A stretch of 64,000 nt of DNA from Microcoleus sp. FACHB-68 (GTDB taxonomy: Bacteria > Cyanobacteriota > Cyanobacteriia > Cyanobacteriales > Oscillatoriaceae): contig NZ_JACJOT010000003.1 of NCBI RefSeq assembly GCF_014695715.1, positions 248,001-312,000 of the forward strand. The letters run 5' to 3'. Below are positions 17,272 through 25,811 of the stretch, in pieces. Numbering within the stretch: position 1 is the stretch's first letter; each line of letters starts with the position of its first letter. A model generated the notes under the pieces. That model was not told where the DNA came from, did no database searches, and saw nothing but the letters and a program-made list of their open reading frames with translations. A program made the position numbers and the translations under genes.

Positions 17272-19521
17272 ATGGATACTGAACACGAATTTAAAGCATT
17301 TTCAGCTAAATCTAAAGGCAAGCCGCATCAATTTCCGCCTCAGTTTGACGCCGAGGTGTCTGAGGGAGGGGCAGCCGAGAAGTTAGATTTATTTTGGGTG
17401 TTCGGCGTCGTTCGGCGAAGATTTTTTGTAATGGCCGGTGTTGCCATCGCCTTGAGTGCGGCTGCCGGGAGTTTAATATTATCAAGTTCGCGCCAGATTA
17501 TACTCGAATATGAAGGATCATTTAAACTTTTAGTTGAAGCTCCTACGGCTGAAGATCGCTTAGCCAAGCAATTTCTGCTTGCTCAAAATGGTAACTCAGA
17601 AAGTTTAGATAAAAGAACAGAAGAAAGTAGTTTTTTGGATTATGAAACTCAAATTCGAGTTTTAAGAAGTCCAAAAATCATGATGCCGGTGATTGAAAAG
17701 CTACAAAAACAGTATCCACAATTAACTTATAGTTCCCTCATAGAAACCCTGGTAATTACCCGCAGCACTTTTTTAAAAGATGGCAAACAGCAGGGCACCA
17801 AAATTTTATCCGTTGAATATACCGATCCAGATCCGAAAAAAGTTCTGTATGTATTGGAAAACCTTGCCAAAGAATATTTAGACTATAGTCTTCAGCAACG
17901 CCTCATCAGCATCAATCAAGGAATTCAATTTATTGAGAGCAAGTTGCCTTCCCAGCAGGAGCGAGTTGACCGGCTTCAAGCTCAAATGCAACAACTGCGA
18001 GCGGATTCTAACCTGCTAGATCCGGCCTTAGAGGGAAGATCCCTGACAGAGCAAGGGCAATCCATTCAGAATGATCGCGTAGATATCCGAACTCAACTAG
18101 ATTCACAGCGAGCCAGCTACGAAAATTTGCAAAGACAGCTAGATGAAAGCGATGGTCTAGCAATTATTATGACTGAGCCTAAAGCCTATGAAACTTTGCT
18201 TGGTCAGCTCCAGAAAGTCAATACTGAGCTAGCAATGAAGCGAGCCAGATATAAGGAGGATAGCGCCCCCGTTCGTGCTTTGCGCGATAAACAGCAACAA
18301 TTGATGTCGATTGTGAATCAAGAAGCTAAAAATGTCATCATGGCCAAAGTTGAGATGAGCATCCGCGACTTGGAGGCTCGTGATCAATCGCTTGCTGACT
18401 CTGAACAAAGGTTAGATCAAAAAATTACGAATTATGCGGCCAATACGCGTCAGTATGTTGCACTGCAAAGTGAGTTAGAAGTTGTTACCAAGAGTTTACA
18501 ACAACTTTTATCCAAACTAGAAGCCTTGCGAATCGATGCGGCTCAGAAACAAGAGCCTTGGGTATTAATCGATCCCCCTAAAATCCCGAAAGATGCTAGG
18601 GGATGGCTGATACCGGCCACCATCAAAGAAACAAAGAAACAGTTAATATTAGCGATCATTTTGTGCAGCTTATTAGGCATTGTCGTGGGATTTCTAGTAG
18701 AGGTACTGAACACAGTATTCCACACACCAGAAGAAGCAAAAGCCGCAACGAAACTACCTTTATTGGGAGTCATTCCATTTGCAAAAAGCCTCCAGAAAAG
18801 CGCTGCGGTTCCTACAACTGCCGGTTTAGGAAAAGGAGCCGGTGGACTGAGTTTGATGCTGGGAAGTCCAGCTACTGCTCAACACCAATACACGGCTTCT
18901 CCTGTTTTGGAAGCTTTCCGAACTTTATATACCAATATTCGGTTGCTGAGTCCTCATACACCGATTCGCTCTTTTGCCATCGGATCAGCGGCATCAGGGG
19001 ATGGAAAGTCTACGGTAGCGATTCATCTGGCACAAGCAGCAGCCGCAATCGGGCAGCGCGTCTTGTTGGTGGATGCGGATCTACGCTCTCCAAAAATTCA
19101 TACAAAATTAGGCTTGCCGAACGAGCGAGGTCTTAGCGATGCAATTGCAACAGATATTGGGCTAAATGATGTGATCCAGCGATCTCAAAACACCGGCAGC
19201 GATGAAGCATCCTGGTGGGAGGATAACCTATTTGTGCTGAGTGCCGGCTCCTTGGCACCTGACCCAATCAAACTGCTTTCATCGAAAAAAATGCTCTATT
19301 TAATGGAGCAATTTCAAGCCTTTTTCGACTTAGTTATTTATGACACTCCCCCCCTCATTGGCTTAGCAGACGGCAATATTTTAGCGGCTCATACTGATGG
19401 AATCGTAATGGTTGTAGGGCTTGACAAAACAGACCGTTCGATGCTGACCAAAGCCTTAGATGGATTAAAAACTTCTGGGGCTTCAATCTTAGGAATTGTG
19501 GCAAATGGGGTTAAGGGATAA
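17272..19521 (+). CDS. Wzc-like polysaccharide co-polymerase / tyrosine kinase (BY-kinase) without a C-terminal Tyr cluster
   Basis: The ATG at 17272 (749 residues) is preferred; an in-frame TTG at 17230 is an alternative. The N-terminal Wzz domain has a membrane helix (FFVMAGVAIALSAAAGSLIL), then a long periplasmic coiled coil and a second helix (LILAIILCSLLGIVVGFLVE). The cytoplasmic ATPase shows Walker A (ASGDGKST, about 573-580), Walker A' (VDADLRS, about 601) and Walker B (VIYDTPP, about 688). The chain stops right after GIVANGVKG, so the usual tyrosine-rich tail that is autophosphorylated is absent. It should set chain length and drive export with the Wza-like protein. Confidence 0.88.
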   Translation: MDTEHEFKAFSAKSKGKPHQFPPQFDAEVSEGGAAEKLDLFWVFGVVRRRFFVMAGVAIALSAAAGSLILSSSRQIILEYEGSFKLLVEAPTAEDRLAKQFLLAQNGNSESLDKRTEESSFLDYETQIRVLRSPKIMMPVIEKLQKQYPQLTYSSLIETLVITRSTFLKDGKQQGTKILSVEYTDPDPKKVLYVLENLAKEYLDYSLQQRLISINQGIQFIESKLPSQQERVDRLQAQMQQLRADSNLLDPALEGRSLTEQGQSIQNDRVDIRTQLDSQRASYENLQRQLDESDGLAIIMTEPKAYETLLGQLQKVNTELAMKRARYKEDSAPVRALRDKQQQLMSIVNQEAKNVIMAKVEMSIRDLEARDQSLADSEQRLDQKITNYAANTRQYVALQSELEVVTKSLQQLLSKLEALRIDAAQKQEPWVLIDPPKIPKDARGWLIPATIKETKKQLILAIILCSLLGIVVGFLVEVLNTVFHTPEEAKAATKLPLLGVIPFAKSLQKSAAVPTTAGLGKGAGGLSLMLGSPATAQHQYTASPVLEAFRTLYTNIRLLSPHTPIRSFAIGSAASGDGKSTVAIHLAQAAAAIGQRVLLVDADLRSPKIHTKLGLPNERGLSDAIATDIGLNDVIQRSQNTGSDEASWWEDNLFVLSAGSLAPDPIKLLSSKKMLYLMEQFQAFFDLVIYDTPPLIGLADGNILAAHTDGIVMVVGLDKTDRSMLTKALDGLKTSGASILGIVANGVKG

Positions 19522-19759
19522 GTGCCAAAAGTGTAATTTCCACGCCTGTTTAAAGACGATGATTTGAAACCGCATCCCGCTTGAATTCTGTGAAGTTGAA
19601 TAACCTCAAAGAAAAAAGCCCACTCTGTGAGGGACGCATCCACCGGGCGGAGGAAAAGGGATATAATAATTCACCGCAGACGAGGGAAAGGGCATGGGGC
19701 ATTAAACCGAACCCTGTGGCGTTTATTGATGTCTACCTACCGACCCAAAGTGGGAAAGG

Positions 19760-21634
19760 ATGATGAAGGTGAAGGACTTGACTCTGCATCGAACGCCGGC
19801 CCACAAAATCGTACCGCAACACTCTAAGTACGCCATTATCGGACTCATCGGTCAAGGTCAATTTGGCCGAGTTTTTTGCGGAATTGATCGCACAACCGGC
19901 CAGTTAGTTGCCCTCAAAGAACTCAGCCACCAACGCTCACCCACCCATAAATTTTTACAAGAACTTGGATCGCTGCTCACCCTGAGACATCCCAATATTG
20001 TTGCTTGCCAAGCCTTAGAACACACGGCAACAGGCCGGTATTTGGTAATGGACTACTGCGAGGGAGGAACACTCCGCAGCTTACTAGAACAAGACAGCGC
20101 CCTAAACTTAGCAGAAGGTTTGCGTCTGGCAATTGGCATTTTAGCTGGATTAGATTACAGCCATCAGCGAGGGATTATTCACTGCGATATTAAACCGGAA
20201 AATATACTTTTAAACTTGGGGAATGCCGGCTGGTTGCCGCGACTGTCTGACTTTGGCATTGCCCAGCGAGTGCGCGAGGCGAAAAGTGCACCGCGCGGTG
20301 TGCCTTCCCCAGATGCCTCGATGGGTTCACCGGCATACATGGCACCCGAACGATTTTACGGCCTTTATTCGCCGGCATCAGATGTCTATGCTGTGGGAAT
20401 TTTACTATTTGAACTTTTAATCGGGCGGCGTCCATTTACCGGCTATCCAGGCAAGCTGATGTGGGCGCACATGAATCAGCGCTTAGAGTTGCCGGCAACC
20501 ATTCCCCAACCGCTACAGGCAATTGTGAAACAGTCCTTGGAAAAACTGCCCGCCCGTCGCTTTACCACGGCGGCTGAAATGGCTAAAGCCTTGCGGCAGG
20601 CGATGGCAGATCCCCTCGTTAAAGAATTTAAAGATCGCCGGCTGCCTTTAGACACTGTGGGCGAATCGGCCATTATCAAGCCATTGCCCGGAGTGAATCG
20701 AGCGGTTTTACCGGCACCTTTAACCTCGTTAGCTTCATCAGAAACCTTTGTTTACGGGGCGCTGGCGGCAGAAGTGCGGATCTGGCCGGCAAACCGCCAA
20801 CCGCTGATTAAAGTCAGCTTACCGGCTCCTGTAACCCAATTGCAGCCCCAATCCCAAGGCTGCTTAGTTCATACTCCCCAACAACTTTACTGGTTGGGTG
20901 CCGATGAGTGGCAGCCGCAATCTCTCTTAAATTTGGGAATGCCGGATCGGGAAAGCCTAGAGAAGAATGCCGGTGCCTCATCTGCTTACAAAACTGCGAT
21001 TGATCCCGATAGCCGGTGGTTGGCAGTCGCAACGGGGGCGCAGTTGCGATTTTACTCCCTACCAGCGTTGCAAAGCGCCAAACCCGACGAACCGCCACCG
21101 TTGCCGGTGAGGATGCTGGCTTTGGGTGAGGAAACTTTGCCAGAAATCATGTTTCTCGACCGGCGGCATCTGCTAGCCGTTTGGCAAGACCTGAAAAAAA
21201 ATCAAACGCTGTTTAGAGTTTACACGCGTCGCGGCACGCAGTTGGGTTCGCTCTCGCTGCCGGTGGTTTGCCAAGAAAATTCTTACGGTCGCCTTTGGAC
21301 GCTCACCGACGAACCTTACACCCTGTTTGGGATTGAGCAAACACCAAACCCGACCGTGTTGCGAATTCGACTGCACCCTTTGCAAGTGACGCGCATTCCC
21401 TTAGAAACTGTGCCGGTGTGCTGGGCGGCGGTTCAAGGCGGGTGCGTTATAGCAAATGCTCAAGGTGAAATTTTGTTTCTCGATCTCCAGGGGCGGCGCG
21501 TGGGAACATTGAAGGGAACGAAGGCAGCCTTAGCAATTGCCGGTTGGGGCGCAAACGGGTTAGCGATTGCCACGCGTGTTAATGACCAAGGCTATTTATA
21601 CTGCTTAGAGGTTGAAGGAGCACGATTAGGCTGA
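19760..21634 (+). CDS. Ser/Thr protein kinase (SpkG-like) with C-terminal propeller-like domain
   Basis: A 624-residue protein. The kinase domain spans about 22-295: glycine loop GQGQFGRV (31-38), Lys53 in ALKELS, catalytic loop HCDIKPEN (His141, Asp143), DFG at 164-166 and APE at 195-197. The loop reads HCD, not HRD, so it is a non-RD kinase probably not controlled by activation-loop phosphorylation. The remaining 325 residues repeat short strand-turn-strand units (SSETFVYGALAAEVRIWPA..., ARLG at the end) like a beta-propeller. In Synechocystis, spkG (slr0152) ends the slr0144-0152 cluster; relatives of that cluster lie at 2.8-6.5 kb. GGGAAAGG directly precedes the double ATG, so the second Met (19763) may be used. 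Confidence 0.8.
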   Translation: MMKVKDLTLHRTPAHKIVPQHSKYAIIGLIGQGQFGRVFCGIDRTTGQLVALKELSHQRSPTHKFLQELGSLLTLRHPNIVACQALEHTATGRYLVMDYCEGGTLRSLLEQDSALNLAEGLRLAIGILAGLDYSHQRGIIHCDIKPENILLNLGNAGWLPRLSDFGIAQRVREAKSAPRGVPSPDASMGSPAYMAPERFYGLYSPASDVYAVGILLFELLIGRRPFTGYPGKLMWAHMNQRLELPATIPQPLQAIVKQSLEKLPARRFTTAAEMAKALRQAMADPLVKEFKDRRLPLDTVGESAIIKPLPGVNRAVLPAPLTSLASSETFVYGALAAEVRIWPANRQPLIKVSLPAPVTQLQPQSQGCLVHTPQQLYWLGADEWQPQSLLNLGMPDRESLEKNAGASSAYKTAIDPDSRWLAVATGAQLRFYSLPALQSAKPDEPPPLPVRMLALGEETLPEIMFLDRRHLLAVWQDLKKNQTLFRVYTRRGTQLGSLSLPVVCQENSYGRLWTLTDEPYTLFGIEQTPNPTVLRIRLHPLQVTRIPLETVPVCWAAVQGGCVIANAQGEILFLDLQGRRVGTLKGTKAALAIAGWGANGLAIATRVNDQGYLYCLEVEGARLG

Positions 21635-21876
21635 TATCACAGGGAGTTGGGTTTGTGGAACCTTTGTTTCCTGATTTTATTGCAGATGCTGCCGATGAGA
21701 ACCCCGATAGCGAAGGTTGTCTCAATTCAAAGCATATTTTTGCTCAACTTATTAATATAAATATTGATAAAACTTCATATTTGTGTTGCGTTTTATGTTA
21801 CAAATTACATCAATGACTTGCCAGCGTTTCAGGTTTAGCCCAAACTATGAATGAGAATTCCTGAAATTTTAATAAA

Positions 21877-22386
21877 ATGCGTACAATTAACTCCACGCTT
21901 GAAGAGTTAGCGAATGAAAGTGAAGGGCGCTATCTAACGGGGGCAGAACTTCAGCCGGTGCAGCGCTATCTAAAAACTTTCTCGGTGCGGTTAAAAACCT
22001 ATGACATTATAAGAGAGCGAGCAGATAAATTAGTTAATGTGGCGCTGAAAAAATTCATGTCTCTTCAGCCAGAAGTGATGCGGAAGCATGGGAGCCGGTG
22101 CCAATATGATATGAGCGAAGTGATGCGCTATGTCGCCCTTGCTGTGCTGCGAGATGACGAGCGCTTTTTTAAAGAAAGTTTGCTGTTTTGGCAGGCAAAT
22201 ATTCTCACAGCTTATCGTCAAAACGGGGCTTGTGTAGTGGCTTATCGCTGCCTTCAAGAAACACTGAACGAATATTTGCCGGCGCAGGCATATCAGTTGA
22301 TCGAACCTTACATCGCTATTATTATGCAAACGCTAGATTTGCCACCAAAACTGATGGCAAGTGCCCAAAGAGCGAGTGCGAGTTAA
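21877..22386 (+). CDS. Phycobilisome-like globin-fold protein that retains the bilin-type cysteine
   Basis: A 169-residue helical protein, paralogue of those at 4019 and 5469. The segment RCQYDMSEVMRYVALAVLRD (74-93) aligns with the allophycocyanin chromophore helix and, unlike its paralogues, keeps Cys75 together with Asp78 (C+3) and Arg84. The Arg at C+2 is Tyr77. The rest (FWQANILTAYRQ, EYLPAQAYQLIEPYI) follows the family. It lies 242 bases after the SpkG-like kinase on the same strand. Covalent bilin binding is possible but unproven; a linker or assembly role is equally likely. Confidence 0.68.
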   Translation: MRTINSTLEELANESEGRYLTGAELQPVQRYLKTFSVRLKTYDIIRERADKLVNVALKKFMSLQPEVMRKHGSRCQYDMSEVMRYVALAVLRDDERFFKESLLFWQANILTAYRQNGACVVAYRCLQETLNEYLPAQAYQLIEPYIAIIMQTLDLPPKLMASAQRASAS

Positions 22387-22402
22387 GCAGTTTTAAACGA
22401 GC

Positions 22403-22473
22403 CTGCCGGTGAACGCCGCAAGGAAGCAAATTATCCTGTTACAGGAAGCGGTTATACTTTTGAACACCGGCAG
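22403..22473. repeat. Nested inverted repeat after the phycobilisome-like gene
   Basis: CTGCCGGTG (22403-22411) is the exact reverse complement of CACCGGCAG (22465-22473). Inside, TCCTG and CAGGA form a small hairpin with a TTA loop. This gives a branched structure in the 266-base gap between convergent genes. There is no T-tract, so it is not a clear terminator. The outer arms contain the over-abundant CCGG core, so chance is possible. Confidence 0.35.
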
Positions 22474-22652
22474 CTTGCTAATTTAAAGTGAGATTTTATT
22501 AAAGGTAAAACGGGTAGTCAGCACTTCCTGAAAAGTTTAGCTGTGTCCCCGGTTTACCTGAAATCGTTCTCCGAACATAGTGCGTCTGCGTTCTTAATCG
22601 GAAAATTTGAACTAAAGTTATTAGTAGAAGACAATAAAAGCCGATTTTATCC

Positions 22653-22991
22653 TTACTGCCGGCTTAATAATTCTGTAGGAGTTTTTAACAACTTTCCTTG
22701 CAACTCACTGAAATAGGAAACTTCCCAATCATTCCCAAGTTCTTGTTGAAGTTGTTGCCACAAACTAATTCCCTCTTCTTCAAAAGCAACCCGATCTGCT
22801 TCACTAGCAAAGCCCGCAGAATGAGGATCGTCCCAATTCATAATTCCCTCATAAGTTTGTTGCCACTGCAGTAACCGTTTAACCGTCTCTTCACTCAGTG
22901 GTAACTCTGATGGATCGATATCACCAGGGTCATCTATATCCCAGAGTGGATAACAATCATAATCAGTCATTAGCTTAATCCTTTTAAACAT
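22653..22991 (-). CDS. Acidic small protein, probable immunity protein of the adjacent toxin
   Basis: A 112-residue, strongly acidic protein (YPLWDIDDPGDIDPSELPLS near the start, later DWEVSYF). AGGAG in the end of the upstream gene lies 8 bases before the ATG at 22991, and the two genes are separated by 2 bases, so they are co-translated. Acidic partners directly after a small basic nuclease-like protein are typical of immunity proteins. The DYDCYPLW opening is shared by a family of small bacterial proteins found beside toxin fragments, as far as I recall. No direct evidence of binding exists. Confidence 0.6.
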   Translation of the reverse strand: MFKRIKLMTDYDCYPLWDIDDPGDIDPSELPLSEETVKRLLQWQQTYEGIMNWDDPHSAGFASEADRVAFEEEGISLWQQLQQELGNDWEVSYFSELQGKLLKTPTELLSRQ

Positions 22992-22993
22992 TT

Positions 22994-23401
22994 TTATATC
23001 TCCTGAGTGAAACGACGGATTAATCGCCTGCGAGTTGGATTCGCACCAACAATATAGCCATTGCTACTCACACTCACAGAAATGTATTGAATCAAACCAT
23101 TAAATTTAACTTCATAAAAGGTTCGACTAACACCTTGAGTGCCTATGATTCTTCCTCTAGTTACAGCCTCCATAATCACATCTTGAATTTGATCTTCATA
23201 AATTCCTCTGTTGGCAAAATCTTCTGTGTGTTCTCGTAAAATGTGTTGCCAACCCGATCTATTATTACCCGTTTCCAAAAAGACGATACCACCATCCAGC
23301 TTTCTAGCAATTTGCAGGATCTCATCAGGATTGTGCCTAACACCGGCTGCTTGTAGTTCTGCAATTAGAGCATCTCTATTTACGTGATACGCTTTGATAT
23401 T
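22994..23401 (-). CDS. BECR/PBECR-like nuclease toxin domain, 5'-truncated
   Basis: The frame is open from an upstream TAA (23402-23404) to 22994. The only standard start is TTG at 23278, but clear coding sequence precedes it (RDALIAELQAAGVRHNPDEI, then GGIVFLETGNN), so the normal N-terminus is lost. The C-terminal 95 residues have the layout of phage/polymorphic-toxin RNases of the BECR superfamily: GWQHILREH with a likely catalytic His, YEVKFNG, and a terminal NGYIVGANP strand. A second frame just upstream (VPSKGNSYQYYKVAEIKFKI) may be its frameshifted continuation. It looks like the tip of a larger toxin kept with its immunity gene (22653-22991). Confidence 0.55.
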   Translation of the reverse strand, partial: NIKAYHVNRDALIAELQAAGVRHNPDEILQIARKLDGGIVFLETGNNRSGWQHILREHTEDFANRGIYEDQIQDVIMEAVTRGRIIGTQGVSRTFYEVKFNGLIQYISVSVSSNGYIVGANPTRRRLIRRFTQEI

Positions 23402-23404
23402 TTA

Positions 23405-23995
23405 AATTTTATTTCTGCAACTTTATAATACTGGTATGAGTTACCTTTAGATGGCACCGGCAGTATTTACCGGCATCAGAGTTTGCCTTCACAAGGTCTT
23501 TCTGACTTTCCCAGTCTTTCATCCAATTGAGAACCGCAACCTAGCGCTTTTGAGGCGATCAACCGATTCCGCTAGCCGGCGCTGAATCTCTAATAAACCC
23601 AAGCTCATCCAAACCAGGCCAACTCCTATCCGCAGCCGGCATGAGGTCTTTCCCCTCATCCACACCCCTTGATGCTGTCAGCTTTGCACGAATGCCTCTC
23701 CTGATTGGGGCATCTCTTTCCGGGCGCAATGCAGTGCGTCCCTACCCTCTCTAGCTTCTAGCCCCTAAAAGGACTTATTTGTACTTTTATATACTATAGT
23801 TAAGAAAAAGATAAAAATTTAGCTCAATCGTTAGATCGGTCAGCTAAATGACCAATCTATAAACAGCCCTTAGAGTCGGCTCGTCGGTCAATCTCTAAGG
23901 CCAAGAAGCGAGCCTAAGTGGCGATCACCCAAATAGGGTTTAATATCGTCAACTTTCACATTGTTAGTTTCTGAGTTGAAGAGGCAAATAAAAGC
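23405..23995 (+). promoter_or_regulatory. Leader region of the ABC1 kinase gene with two hairpins
   Basis: The 590-base stretch carries no recognised gene. Near the 3' end are two stem-loops: GATCGGTCA (23834-23842) with TGACCAATC (23849-23857), one mismatch and a 6-base loop, and CCTTAGAG (23868-23875) with CTCTAAGG (23893-23900), a perfect 8-bp stem with a 17-base loop. They lie about 100 bases before the GTG at 23996, so they may be part of a 5' leader. The AT-rich part at 23770-23820 could hold a promoter. Confidence 0.4.
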
Positions 23996-25723
23996 GTGGG
24001 TCAGCACAAAATCGAGGTGGCGCGAGGTCTTGCGCCGCTGCGGCGCTACGATCCGAAAGCGATTGAAAACTATTATCGCTTCCGTCCCTGGCTAGTCATC
24101 TGGCGTGCTATTAAAATCATCTGGTTCTTTGCCGGCTTTGTCCTAGGTTTGCAGTGGGATCGATGGCAGAACCAAAGCGCAGAAAACAAGTCGCAAAGAG
24201 CAGAACAGCTGCGACATATACTGACTGATCTCGGTCCTACATTCATTAAGGTCGGTCAAGCCCTTTCTACCCGACCCGACCTCATCCACAAAGACTTTTT
24301 AGAAGAACTGATCAAGCTACAGGATCAGTTGCCGCCATTTCCTAATGAAATTGCTTTACGCATTCTTGAGACAGAACTTGATCGTTCAGTCGCAGAATGC
24401 TTTAGCCAATTGTCCGATAATCCAGTCGCTGCGGCTAGCTTGGGTCAAGTTTATCGCGGACGCCTCCACACCGGCGAAGAAGTTGCGGTGAAGGTGCAGC
24501 GCCCAAATTTAAAACCAACACTGAGTCTTGACCTTTATTTAATGCGTTGGGCTGCCGGCTGGCTTGCTCCTTGGCTGCCTCTCAACTTAGGGCACGACCT
24601 CACCTTAATTGTTGACGAATTTGGCATCAAGCTTTTTGAAGAGATTGATTATCTTAACGAAGGGCGCAACGCCGAACAATTTGCGAGTAATTTTTACAAT
24701 AACCCAAGTGTCAAAGTTCCAGCGATTTACTGGCGCTACAGCACCCAGCACGTCCTAACACTTGAGTGGATTAACGGCTTTAAACTGACGGACACTCAAC
24801 GAATTCAAGAAGCCGGTCTTAACACCGATGCTTTAATTCGCACAGGTGTGGAAGCCGGCTTGCAACAGCTATTAGAACACGGATTTTTCCACGCTGACCC
24901 CCATCCAGGTAACTTGTTTGCCTTGGCAGATGGCCGAATGGCTTACATTGACTTCGGCATGATGGATCAGCTAGAGGAAGGCACCAAAGAAACCCTTGTG
25001 GATTCAGTGGTGCATCTTATTGACCAAAACTACGTTTCATTAGCTGAAGATTTTGTCAAGTTAGGCTTTTTAACGCCCGACACTGATATTATGCCAATCG
25101 TGCCGGCTTTAGAATCAGTTTTGGGCGATATTATTGGCGAAAGTGTGGGGAATTTCAACTTCAAAACCATCACTGATCGCTTCTCGGAGTTGATGTTTGA
25201 TTATCCCTTCCGAGTGCCGGCAAAATTTGCCCTAATTATTCGCTCCCTTGTGACACAAGAAGGGTTAGCACTCACCCTCAATCCCGATTTCAAAATTGTA
25301 GAAGTTGCCTATCCCTACGTGGCGCGGCGTCTGCTTACCGGCGAATCTCCTGAACTTCGCCGCCGGTTAATTGAAGTGCTGTTTAAAGATGGCAAACTCC
25401 AGTGGGAGCGGCTAGAAAACTTAATTGAAATTGCACGAGGAGATAAAAGCTTTGATCTGCTACCCACCGCTCAGTTGGGATTGCAGTATCTTCTCTCCGA
25501 TGAAGGTAATTTTTTGCGCCGGCAACTGCTGCTTGCCCTCACAGAAGATAACCGCCTCCACACCGAAGAAGTGCAACGCATTTGGAACCTTGTTAAAGAG
25601 GATTTGCAACCCAATCGCCTCTTAAACGCAGCGCTGGGGGCTTTAGCAGAATTCTCTACAGAGGGTGCTGCTTCCAAGATTCCCGCATTTCAAAGCTGGC
25701 GATCCCAAAAGCCCCTATTCTAA
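23996..25723 (+). CDS. ABC1/UbiB-type atypical kinase
   Basis: A 575-residue protein starting at GTG. Family marks: KxGQ motif FIKVGQALSTRPDL (Lys85, Gln88), the Ala-rich loop AAASLGQVY in place of the usual Gly-rich loop, VAVKVQRP with the nucleotide-binding Lys, catalytic HADPHPGN and YIDFGMM. A hydrophobic segment near residues 36-52 (IIWFFAGFVLGL) suggests membrane contact. ABC1 kinases bind or hydrolyse ATP and support ubiquinone or plastoquinone/tocopherol metabolism; cyanobacteria hold several, acting at thylakoid or plasma membranes. The exact role is not readable from sequence. Its stop is 88 bases before the next start, so the two may form one transcript. Confidence 0.92.
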   Translation: MGQHKIEVARGLAPLRRYDPKAIENYYRFRPWLVIWRAIKIIWFFAGFVLGLQWDRWQNQSAENKSQRAEQLRHILTDLGPTFIKVGQALSTRPDLIHKDFLEELIKLQDQLPPFPNEIALRILETELDRSVAECFSQLSDNPVAAASLGQVYRGRLHTGEEVAVKVQRPNLKPTLSLDLYLMRWAAGWLAPWLPLNLGHDLTLIVDEFGIKLFEEIDYLNEGRNAEQFASNFYNNPSVKVPAIYWRYSTQHVLTLEWINGFKLTDTQRIQEAGLNTDALIRTGVEAGLQQLLEHGFFHADPHPGNLFALADGRMAYIDFGMMDQLEEGTKETLVDSVVHLIDQNYVSLAEDFVKLGFLTPDTDIMPIVPALESVLGDIIGESVGNFNFKTITDRFSELMFDYPFRVPAKFALIIRSLVTQEGLALTLNPDFKIVEVAYPYVARRLLTGESPELRRRLIEVLFKDGKLQWERLENLIEIARGDKSFDLLPTAQLGLQYLLSDEGNFLRRQLLLALTEDNRLHTEEVQRIWNLVKEDLQPNRLLNAALGALAEFSTEGAASKIPAFQSWRSQKPLF

Positions 25724-25811
25724 TTAAAGGCAGTTGGAGCGGGGAAGCGGGACAAACCCCAAATCCCCCAATTCCAGCCCAATCTTTAATTCCCCACCCA
25801 AGGAGTTTTTT

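Noticed and set aside
18603-19136. Second rightward frame (177 codons) inside the Wzc-like gene
   Set aside because: It is fully contained in the +1 frame of a gene with clear Walker motifs and encodes Ser/Arg-rich nonsense.
25734-25811. Upstream TTG start for the small membrane protein
   Set aside because: The added 26 residues are low-complexity Pro/Ser/Asn, while AAGGAG followed by GTG at 25812 gives a far better start.
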